DNA of 64,000 bases from Haladaptatus sp. DYF46 (GTDB lineage Archaea; Halobacteriota; Halobacteria; Halobacteriales; Haladaptataceae), in contig NZ_JAJFAY010000011.1 in the NCBI RefSeq assembly GCF_021083305.1, positions 1-64,000 of the forward strand. The letters run 5' to 3'. Of this stretch, positions 25,848 to 33,239 are shown in pieces. The notes under the pieces were generated by a model, which was not told where the DNA came from, did no database searches, and saw only the letters and a list, made by a program, of their open reading frames with translations. How positions within the stretch are numbered: position 1 is the first letter of the stretch; each line of letters opens with the position of its first letter. The translations under genes were made by a program, and so were the position numbers.

Positions 25848-26879
25848 CTAATTAGCAAGTAATCGATTGATGTTCTTAGAAAAGATTTGTTCTTTTTCTT
25901 TTTTGGGAATATCCATTTGCAAGACCGCATTATCAGTCACCGACGTAGTGATCTCACCACCTTCAATATCAAACGGCATATCCGTCCCAAAGACCATGTT
26001 TTCTGGTCCATAAAACTCGTATGTAGCCATTAGAGCCGACGTCGACCCCATCGTCGCGGTATCTACGTTGAACATTTTGAAGTAATCCAAATAAGGCTTC
26101 GACAAAGATTCTCCATACTCAATTTCCGTAAATTCCTCGAATAACTGGTAGATGTGCTCTATTCGTCCGTCGAAGAGCGGCGTCATACCTCCTGCATGGT
26201 GAACGATAAACTCCAGATCTGGATATCGTTCAAGTACTCCGCTGAACACCAATCGGGCCATTGTCTTTGTGGTCTCGAAGGGCCAACCAAACATCTGCCA
26301 GATGAGATATTTTGATTCAAGTTCGCCCACGTAATCCGGCTTTGATTTTGGTCGCTCTGGATGCAACCAGATTGGAGCATTAAGGTCTTCTGCAGTTTCG
26401 TAGAGTATTTCGAACAGAGGAGTGTCGATAGGCTTTCCAGCTGCTTCGATATGTGCATCATCTCCACTTCGGTTATCTACTGACGTGTATAAGAGAACGC
26501 CTGAAAGGCCGAGATCGAGAATAGCACGTTCAAGTTCCGTTACCATCTCGCTGGGATTATTCATCGGAATCATCGCAATCCCATCAAACCGATCCGGATG
26601 ATCATTTACGACTTCTGCGACCCCGTCGTTTGCACTACGAGCTAACTCAGCGGCACTAAACGAATCTGCGACTGTCTCGACCGCTGGTGAAGCGGGTACT
26701 AAGATTTGCCTATCGATACCATGTTTGTCCATAAGCGTTAATCGCGTTTCAACATCTGTCAATAGATCAATATTATTTATAAATTCAGAAATGAGATAGT
26801 CGCCACCAGTATGACTTTCTAACTGTTCGTAATACGGCTCGGGAACGATATGTGCATATGCATCTATCTTTTCTACCAT
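25848..26879 (-). CDS. Amidohydrolase family protein (ACMSD-like)
   Basis: A 343-residue amidohydrolase-2 (ACMSD/decarboxylase branch). Metal ligands visible are His in WLHPERP (about residue 175), His-His in FIVHHAGGM (about 228) and Asp in VFGTDMPFDIE (about 297). The N-terminal HxH pair is changed to YAH (KIDAYAHIVPEPYYE), so only one of the two usual N-terminal histidines is kept; some family members show this too. The product may decarboxylate or hydrolyse a carboxylic substrate. Convergent with MaoC. The IS6 copy lies only 62 bases upstream and could interfere with its promoter. Confidence 0.85.
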   Translation of the reverse strand: MVEKIDAYAHIVPEPYYEQLESHTGGDYLISEFINNIDLLTDVETRLTLMDKHGIDRQILVPASPAVETVADSFSAAELARSANDGVAEVVNDHPDRFDGIAMIPMNNPSEMVTELERAILDLGLSGVLLYTSVDNRSGDDAHIEAAGKPIDTPLFEILYETAEDLNAPIWLHPERPKSKPDYVGELESKYLIWQMFGWPFETTKTMARLVFSGVLERYPDLEFIVHHAGGMTPLFDGRIEHIYQLFEEFTEIEYGESLSKPYLDYFKMFNVDTATMGSTSALMATYEFYGPENMVFGTDMPFDIEGGEITTSVTDNAVLQMDIPKKEKEQIFSKNINRLLAN

Positions 26880-26941
26880 ATATATTATTGAAATAGAATA
26901 CTATATATGTCTTACTATATAAGGTACATAACTATATTAAA

Positions 26942-27684
26942 GGCACTGTCTAGTTAAGCCAGTTTGAGAAGCGAGCAGTTCGTTGATTTAGTGCTTTGCT
27001 CAACCAAGAACTGCTCAGCGAGACGTTAGAGACCGCGAATCTTGAATGTTGGGAGCGTGAACGGACGGCGACGCCCGTTAGGGCGTTCGCCGTCCGTCTC
27101 CACGCGACCGGTTGTTCACTCAGAGAAACAAAAGCAATTCTTGCGCTCTTTGGCGTAAAACGGTCGCACCAAGCAATCTTTCAATGGGTCCATCGGATAT
27201 CTGACAGCGTCTCCGACCCGCCGTCGGCAGCGCCGACGCGGGTCGCGGTGGACGAAACCGCTGTCAAAATTAACGGCGAGTGGTCTTGGGTGTACGCTGC
27301 AATAGACACAGAAACAAAGTTACTGCTTGATGTCAAAGTATTTGATCGGCATGGGACCGATCAAGCGGCTGGGTTTCTGTCTGGATTGGTCGAGAAACAT
27401 GATCTCTCTGACACTGTGTTTCTCGTTGATGGCTACGGCTATCGGACTGCCCTCTTCCGAATTGGGTTGCGCGGTCGGCTTGACTACACCGAACGAAACC
27501 TGATCGAAAAGTGGTTTCACACGCTCAAACAGCGGATCGACCGCTTCCATACCTCGTGGGTGGGCAGTCGGCCGAGCGTCCAGCGGTGGCTTGAACAGTT
27601 TGTGCACTACTATAACCATCAGCGACCGCATCAATCGCTCAACAATCGAACGCCTGTCGAGGAGGAGCTAAACTAGACAGTGCC
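26942..27684 (+). mobile_element. Complete IS6-family insertion sequence, 743 bp, with target duplication
   Basis: The element begins GGCACTGTCTAGTTAAG and ends AACTAGACAGTGCC, giving 14-bp terminal inverted repeats. It carries one transposase gene. The 8 bases before it (26934-26941, ATATTAAA) are repeated directly after it (27685-27692), the 8-bp duplication made by IS6 transposition. The intact gene, ends and duplication mark a recent insertion. Confidence 0.97.
26996..27676 (+). CDS. IS6-family DDE transposase
   Basis: A 226-residue transposase. The N-terminal helix-turn-helix is ATGCSLRETKAILALFGVKR. The catalytic triad is visible: D in RVAVDETAVKING, D in FLVDGYGYRTA and E in RNLIEKWFHTLKQRID. 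The C-terminus VEEELN ends next to the terminal repeat. The start is a TTG at 26996 (LLNQELLSETLE as read). It moves the element by replicative transposition and probably also acts on the MITE at 15074-15303. Confidence 0.95.
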   Translation: MLNQELLSETLETANLECWERERTATPVRAFAVRLHATGCSLRETKAILALFGVKRSHQAIFQWVHRISDSVSDPPSAAPTRVAVDETAVKINGEWSWVYAAIDTETKLLLDVKVFDRHGTDQAAGFLSGLVEKHDLSDTVFLVDGYGYRTALFRIGLRGRLDYTERNLIEKWFHTLKQRIDRFHTSWVGSRPSVQRWLEQFVHYYNHQRPHQSLNNRTPVEEELN

Positions 27685-27861
27685 ATATTAAAGAGAATAT
27701 TTAGCGTATGACGAGATTAGACTAGTGAAGAATGCTAGCGGTGACTGCTTTAGGATAGTTGTATGGTAGTCCTTTAACTAGTTCTCAAGATACGGTCTAC
27801 TTGTAGGAGGAGACAGAGATTTCTCGCGTATACAATCGAAAACTAGTTCGTTGAGTAAAAA

Positions 27862-27903
27862 CCGCTCGATGCTGAGGCGATCGATATACCGTATCCAATC
27901 CGA
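27862..27903 (+). pseudogene. MscS C-terminal fragment (third copy)
   Basis: The plus strand reads PLDAEAIDIPYPIR, matching RLDAEAIDMPYPVR near the end of the intact MscS gene (2786-3664). After this the frame continues for 20 codons in unrelated sequence. It is a 14-residue relic of a third channel gene lying close to an IS6 copy. Confidence 0.65.
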
Positions 27904-27977
27904 CACTCTAATGATTATTTGGGATTATGGATTAAGAGAGTGAAAAGACCGGCTAAGATTAGTAAAATGTCAGATAA

Positions 27978-28307
27978 TTAACCTTGTTCGGATCCTTCAA
28001 GAGTCACAGGACAAACATAAAGATCACCGCTACTATGAACAGTGACTGTATAACCTTCATGGTCAAACATAATTGTTCGAGTGGTATCTTTTCGCAACAC
28101 ACTCGTCGAAGCCATAACTTTATCTAATGCATCTGGGTCAATAGAACGATATAATGGTTGAATATCATCTGTTCGGCAATTTTTGGCATGAGAGATTGTT
28201 TTAACAATTGCTTTACTTGGAGAGATAGAGGACCACTCGAACGATTTTTGAATTATTTGAGTTTTTGAATCGGGTGAGCTATTAGCTGACGGGTTTTTCC
28301 CTTTCAT
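27978..28307 (-). CDS. HalOD1 output-domain protein
   Basis: From the ATG at 28307 (MKGKNPSANSSPDSKTQ) a 109-residue protein with one HalOD1 domain: SPSKAIVKTISHAKNCRTDD, then IQPLYRSIDPDALDKVMAS and FDHEGYTVTVHSSGDLYVCP. It diverges from a second HalOD1 gene at 28521. A TATA-like TTATAAATA lies near 28364-28372 on its strand. The longer frame to 28373 adds non-acidic sequence and is less likely. Signalling output role inferred. Confidence 0.78.
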   Translation of the reverse strand: MKGKNPSANSSPDSKTQIIQKSFEWSSISPSKAIVKTISHAKNCRTDDIQPLYRSIDPDALDKVMASTSVLRKDTTRTIMFDHEGYTVTVHSSGDLYVCPVTLEGSEQG

Positions 28308-28520
28308 TCTAATTCTAAACTCCGGATTGGGTGACAATAAGTTTTGTGCAGAAAATGGGCTATTTATAACCACGATGACAATACAAACATATATGAAAAC
28401 ATGATTTATATTAATGGCGTTTATATACCTTCTACAGAAACCACATTATGTTGATTGGTGGTATTAGCCACCAATTATAAGAAATCACCATATATGCGCA
28501 TCGTCAACGGTACTTCTGCT

Positions 28521-28730
28521 ATGAGCAATGAGCCGATCGTGGAAACGATTACACGAATCATAACTGAAGCTCAAGGAAAGGAACCAACAACGTCACTCTA
28601 TCAGGTTATCGACCCTGATGCGCTTGAAGATCTATATCGACATTCGTCACCTACTGTGAAATTTGAATATATTGGCTACCAAGTCACAATCCGTTCTGAT
28701 CGCACCATCACTATAGACGAGTTAGCATAG
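28521..28730 (+). CDS. HalOD1 output-domain protein, minimal
   Basis: A 69-residue protein that is nothing but a HalOD1 domain: MSNEPIVETITRIITEAQGK, then TSLYQVIDPDALEDLYRHSS and VKFEYIGYQVTIRSDRTITI. The ATG at 28521 is chosen because CATATATG (28491-28498) lies about 26 bases upstream, the leaderless spacing; the open frame reaches back to 28455. The divergent partner gene is a second HalOD1 protein. Confidence 0.8.
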   Translation: MSNEPIVETITRIITEAQGKEPTTSLYQVIDPDALEDLYRHSSPTVKFEYIGYQVTIRSDRTITIDELA

Positions 28731-28859
28731 TTTATCAGATCTACTGCTCAAACTCAAGGATGAGGATATTGTTTCAGTTGAGATCGGGAGGAGAGCTATG
28801 GTATCAAATATATGATTAATTAAGAATAATATTCCAAGTATTTTAAATGAGGAGTTATG

Positions 28860-29174
28860 TTAAAGAGGGTCGCGATCCTGAACAGTGAGTCGAACCTCGA
28901 GTATAGCACGCTGACCATCAATACCAAAATCTCGGCGTACTTCTGCAGGTATGCTAAAACGACCTTGGTCATCAACATAGGTAGTGATAGTATAACGAGA
29001 AAGGTTATCGGGATATTGTACAGAATCGTCGTCAACGATACAAAGTAGTCGAAGATCAAATTCAACCAGACTTAACAACCCATCAATTCTGAGTGCTCGA
29101 CGAGCAGGCTTTGTAATTAGTGCCCGACCACGCGGATCAGTGCAAACTGTAACCGCTGTCGAGTTTTCCATCAT
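28860..29174 (-). CDS. Tandem AbrB-like swapped-hairpin protein
   Basis: A 104-residue protein with two consecutive AbrB/SpoVT-type units. The first is VTVCTDPRGRALITKPARRA then LRIDGLLSLVEFDLRLLCIV. The second is TTYVDDQGRFSIPAEVRRDF then GIDGQRAILEVRLTVQDRD. Each has the DxxGRxxIPxxxRRxxxI core. Such proteins bind DNA as antitoxins or global regulators. No toxin gene is adjacent. It sits directly beside replication origin 1, so it may regulate the origin or the orc1 gene. The start is ATG 29174 or 29171, after a TATA-like TTTTTATAG. Confidence 0.75.
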   Translation of the reverse strand: MMENSTAVTVCTDPRGRALITKPARRALRIDGLLSLVEFDLRLLCIVDDDSVQYPDNLSRYTITTYVDDQGRFSIPAEVRRDFGIDGQRAILEVRLTVQDRDPL

Positions 29175-29229
29175 CACCCTGTTTTTCTCCAACTATAAAA
29201 AACTCATCGACCAGTGTGTCATCTGGGAT

Positions 29230-29900
29230 TTAATTGGCGAGTGGTAGAGCAATGGTTTAGAGAGCACGAGATTATGTTCCTGGAGTTAATAACAGTATAC
29301 ACCGAGTTGTCGAGTGGGTCGAGTAGAGTGGCCAGCCTGTCGAGTCGGCTAGTGAAAGTTCGAGAGAATCGCGAGAAGTAAGGCGATTTTGTAGTCAGTA
29401 GGACACACACACACCGAATGTCGAGTGAAACACCAATGGAGAGGTGAGAAGTAAACGAAAAGAGCATTAAATTAAGCAAAGTTATATACGTCAAGAAAAC
29501 CAATAACAACTAGATTAGAGATACCACCAATTTTATTCTTCACCCACATATGTGAAATTATAATAACTGACCGTTTACCTTCTTCTCTAAACGGTTGCCA
29601 CTCGACATTCGGTGTGTGTGTGTCTAATTAGACGATCATGTGGACACCGGTGGGCGGTTTGACCCATTAATCGACCATCTCACTTGACAGTCCTCCTATG
29701 CCACTTGTCTCACTCGACACTGGTGAGCACCCATCTGCTCCACTCGACACGTGGGTGTTGATGGCAGCCTTTCGAGCTATTCCGGGGGGATATTGCTTTA
29801 ACAACCTCAAAACTAACGTTTTTATGGCCTGCGGATGATTCACTTGACACAACACTCCAGCCAATTGTCACACTCGTCAGTCCGGTACCACTTGACAGCC
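29230..29900. other. Replication origin 1 (inverted origin boxes around AT-rich DNA)
   Basis: A 26-bp perfect inverted repeat, ACACACACACACCGAATG followed by TCGAGTG, lies at 29402-29427 and in reverse at 29599-29624. It brackets 170 bases of very AT-rich DNA (29430-29595), a natural unwinding element. Shorter boxes TGTCGAGTG/TGTCGAGTC recur on the left at 29308 and 29338. The complement CACTCGACA/CACTTGACA recurs on the right at 29681, 29711, 29741, 29841 and 29889. Boxes point toward the AT-rich core, and an orc1/cdc6 gene starts 100 bases to the right. This is the standard haloarchaeal origin layout. Confidence 0.88.
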
Positions 29901-30001
29901 CACACGGTAAATTTATAAGATGAGAATGAATTGGAGTCAAATGGGAATGGTCCATGAACAAATAAATAGGGACGATTTTTACGTTAAAAGTACAATAAGA
30001 A

Positions 30002-31222
30002 ATGAAGTTGTTTAATACCGATATTGATGCGCAAGTATTCCGGGATCGGGACACTTTGCAAGATGATTATGTTCCAGAAGAACTAGCGGGAAATACTCGT
30101 GATGATGAGTTACAGCAGCTCGCGGCTGCCCTTCAACCGATTATACACGGTAACGCACCAGATAACGTGATTCTTCGGGGACCAAATGGATCAGGAAAAA
30201 CTGCTGCTGTTCGTATTGTATTAAATGTTCTCGGTCATGAGATTAATCAATTAGATCAAAGAGAGTTTTCATACCTGATTGTTAACGGATCACAGCACAA
30301 TACAGGATATCAATTGGCTCGGGAATTGGCTAATAAGCTACATAACGATACGGAATTTAAGCAAGGACATTCATATTCTGCCCTTCTTGATGCTGTCGCT
30401 CAGGGAGTGGAAAATCTGAACGGTGCGGTTGTTGTAGCAATTGATGAACTCAGAGATGGCATCGAGGATATTGATCAACTCCTCTACCTCCTTTCTCGAA
30501 CGTCATCTAATGATGCACTCACAGACAAGAAGATAGGCCTTATCGCAACAACAACAGATGCGTCATTTAAAAATATGCTCTCCCCAAATGTTAAATCTAC
30601 CCTAGGAAAGCGGACAATCAAATTTGCAGCGTATGACACAGATGACCTCCGAAAAATTCTCGATTCACGAGTCAAGGACGCATTTGCAGAAGAAGCAGTA
30701 GAAGAATCAGCTCTCGCACTTTGTGCTGCCCTCGCAAGCCAACAGGGTGGTGATGCGCGATTTGCCCTAGATCTCGTTAAGTATGCAGGTGATATAGCGA
30801 GTCAAAATGGGGCCAACCACGTCACCGAGGAAGAAATAGATAAAGCACGAAAACTCTGGGAGAAAGAACATGTCGATAGTATCGTTGCAAACTTGGCGTT
30901 GAAGCAACGCCAAGTACTTTATTCGCTTGTAGACCTCGCTGACGTTGATAATATATCCAAACCTCGAACCGCAAAGATCATCAGTTGCTATAATAACGTT
31001 GCAAAGAGATCTAAATCAGTTGAGGTAGTTAGTAATCGGACAGTCAGCCGGTACCTGCAAACATTTGTGGATGAAGGCCTCCTCCGCACAGAACTCCATC
31101 ACCACCACGAAGGTTCTTGGCGCGATTATGAATTAGTTTTCGATGAGGAGTACATACTCGAAGCTCTAAGGGATGATATTGAAAGGGGTAAAATTGCTGT
31201 TTCTGATGATTTGTCATGGTGA
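30002..31222 (+). CDS. orc1: Orc1/Cdc6 replication initiator (origin 1)
   Basis: A 406-residue AAA+ initiator that binds origin boxes and loads MCM helicase. Walker A is LRGPNGSGKTAAV (about residue 60), Walker B is VVVAIDELRD (about 145; the usual DE followed by L), and sensor I is KIGLIATTTDASF. The C-terminal winged helix (about 295-390) contains VVSNRTVSRYLQTFVDEGLL. The N-terminus (FRDRDTLQDDYVPEELAGNT) is typical of plasmid-type Orc1. It is adjacent to its origin. It is quite divergent from the second Orc1 (44520-45764), so the two probably belong to different replicons. Confidence 0.93.
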   Translation: MKLFNTDIDAQVFRDRDTLQDDYVPEELAGNTRDDELQQLAAALQPIIHGNAPDNVILRGPNGSGKTAAVRIVLNVLGHEINQLDQREFSYLIVNGSQHNTGYQLARELANKLHNDTEFKQGHSYSALLDAVAQGVENLNGAVVVAIDELRDGIEDIDQLLYLLSRTSSNDALTDKKIGLIATTTDASFKNMLSPNVKSTLGKRTIKFAAYDTDDLRKILDSRVKDAFAEEAVEESALALCAALASQQGGDARFALDLVKYAGDIASQNGANHVTEEEIDKARKLWEKEHVDSIVANLALKQRQVLYSLVDLADVDNISKPRTAKIISCYNNVAKRSKSVEVVSNRTVSRYLQTFVDEGLLRTELHHHHEGSWRDYELVFDEEYILEALRDDIERGKIAVSDDLSW

Positions 31223-31284
31223 TTACCAGTCTATCAGATTCACGTAGATATCTGTGATGAATGAATATATCTTCTAACATATTG

Positions 31285-31740
31285 TTGGACGCTGAGCCGA
31301 TTGCTCACCAAAATATGGAAGCGGTCGATGCGCTGTTTGTGTGAAACTGTTTCTCAATCAGGTTTCGCTCTGTGTAATCGAGCCGATCGCTCAGTCCAAT
31401 TTGAAAAAGGACAATCCGATAGCCAAGGCTATCGACGAGAAACACAGCCACTTGATCAGTGTCGTGCCGAATAAACACATTGATATCGAGCAGCAGTTTA
31501 TTTCAGAATTTTTACAATGAACACCCAAGACCATTCGCTCTCAATCTTGATAGCGGGTTCGCCCACCGCGACCGCGTCGGCGTCGCCGACGGCGAGTCAG
31601 TGACGCTGTCAGCCAGCCGATGCACCCACTGAAAATTGCTTGTATCTTCCTGAGTGACTACCCAGTTGTGTGGAGGCGGATGGCGACTTTAACGAGATGG
31701 CTGTTAGGGTGTTCGCCGACGTCTCACGTTACCAACATTC
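31285..31740 (-). pseudogene. Decayed IS6-family transposase
   Basis: Minus-strand sequence parallels the IS6 transposase, with many substitutions and frameshifts. Stretches such as GAAGCGGTCGATGCGCTGTT, CAGGTTTCGCTCTGTGTAAT, CGAGCAGCAGTTTATTTCAG and CAAGACCATTCGCTCTCAAT correspond to the same regions of the copy at 32060-32740. The right terminus (transposase 5' side) is missing where the next IS6 copy begins at 31751. It is an old, inactive copy. Confidence 0.85.
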
Positions 31741-31764
31741 ATAATTCGGCGGCACTGTCTAGTT

Positions 31765-32059
31765 ACTTGACTTCGCACGTTGGAGAAATGTCACTTTGTA
31801 ACTGATGGGCTGGCTTTTAGAGAAGTATATAGCTACGCCGACCGTATGTAACTCACGAAAAGGGCGTTTTCGGACGCGCCAGGGCCAAACTCCCACGTCT
31901 GGTGGTTCCTGCCTGGTGGCAGGACGCGCACCTTCCATGCGAGCTATGTGGACCACTACCGCGTCCTTGAACGCCCGATCAAGTATACGCACCGCGGTTG
32001 CTTAGTCTCCACGCTGCCAGCAGGGATGAATTCCACTATATAAACGTGCGAAGTCAAGT
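31765..32059. mobile_element. 295-bp MITE-like insertion with 17-bp perfect inverted ends
   Basis: It starts ACTTGACTTCGCACGTT and ends with the exact reverse complement AACGTGCGAAGTCAAGT. The 4 bases AGTT stand on both sides (31761-31764 and 32060-32063), so this is a clean insertion with a 4-bp target duplication. It landed within the last codons of the IS6 transposase and abolished the stop codon. The interior holds GC-rich hairpins (CCTGCCTGGTGGCAGG) and a 77-residue frame without motif. The element family is not recognised. Confidence 0.88.
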
Positions 32060-32740
32060 AGTTAAGCTCCTCCTCGGCAGGTGTTCGGTTTTCAAGCGAT
32101 TGATGCGGTCTCTGACGGTTATAGTAATGCACAAACTGCTCAAGCCACTGCTGAACGCTCGGCCGACTGCCCACCCATGACGTATGGAAGCGGTCGATCC
32201 GCTGTTTGAGCGTGTGAAACCACTTTTCGATCAGGTTTCGCTCGGTGTAGTCGAGCCGACCGCTCAATCCAATTCGGAAGAGGGCAGTCCGATATCCATA
32301 GCCATCAACGAGAAACACCGCGTCCGAGAGATCGTGTTTCTCGGCTAAATCAGCTAGAAACGCAGCCGCTTGATCGGTCCCATGCCGATCAAACACTTTG
32401 ACATCGAGCAGCAGTTTTGTTTCAGTGTCTATTGCAGCGTACACCCAAGACCACTCGCCGTTAATCTTGACAGCGGTTTCGTCGACCGCGATCCGCGTCG
32501 GCGCTGCCGACGGCGGGTCGGAGACGCTGTCAGATACCCGATGAACCCATTGAAAATCGCTTGATGCGACCGTTTCACGCCGAGGAGCGCAAGAATTGCT
32601 TTTGTTTCCCTGAGCGAACAACCGGTCGCGTGGAGTCGGACGGCGAACGCCCTGACGGGCGTTGCCGTCCGCTCACGCTCCCAACATTCAAGCGTAGCCG
32701 TATCTAAACTCTCTCTGAGCAGGTTTGAGAGTAGCATCAA
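32060..32740 (-). pseudogene. IS6 transposase, frameshifted and with lost stop
   Basis: The N-terminal part (LECWERERTATPVRAFAVRL to VKRSHQAIF) and the rest (NGFIG versus the normal QWVHRVSDSVSDPPSAAPTR onward to NRTPAEEELN) are in different frames. One T is missing near 32560 compared with the intact copy. All three DDE residues remain in the second part. The 3' end reads through into the 295-bp insertion because the stop codon was split. The gene is inactive. Confidence 0.88.
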
Positions 32741-32782
32741 TCACTAACTCTTCGACCTGCTCGTCCTTATCTAGACAGTGCC

Positions 32783-33239
32783 ATTTATTGAATGACGATG
32801 GCTTACTAAACAATTTCGTAAGCCAGGTTAAAGACATAGTGGTCCAGCAGCTCGGTTAGTGGACTGACCGTGCAATAAGTATCTTGATACAGGAAAGTCC
32901 GATACTCTCATTCACTGTCGATACAAGTTTGTCTAGGCTGGAACTCACGCTCGTATACTATAACCATCGACAGAAAGGGTTGGGGTTACCCTCAATTAGG
33001 GAGGGATAACAATACAATCATTGGTCTGACTTTTGATCGTCTCTCGCTTCCCATCTTTCTCGGTTCCTCTTGCAACCACTCATATTGCATCCCGGTAGTT
33101 ACAAACAAAATTTTCCAATCAATTAACTTCCCCCACCGATAATAATCTAGCTGACCATTGGAATCAGAGACCAATAGTTTAAATTGTAAAAATTTCGTCT
33201 ATTCATAACAATTAACCCCTCCCACGTTGAGAATAAAGT
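32783..33239. other. Intergenic region ahead of the giant gene
   Basis: About 450 bases. A short stretch LVYYNHRQKGLGLPS (about 32953) faintly recalls the YYNxxRxHxGL end of DDE transposases but is too short to assign. The last 60 bases are AT-rich and probably contain the promoter of the DUF11 gene, which starts at 33240. Confidence 0.4.

Larger units (their letters stand above)
31751..32782 (-). mobile_element. IS6-family element interrupted by a 295-bp insertion
   Basis: Ends GGCACTGTCTAGTT (31751-31764) and, on the far side, CTAGACAGTGCC (to 32782) match the other copies. Without the 295-bp insert plus 4-bp duplication at its left end the element would be 733 bp. No 8-bp duplication is seen (AATTCGGC on the left, ATTTATTG on the right), so a flank was lost or it arrived by recombination. 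It abuts an older decayed copy on the left. Confidence 0.9.
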
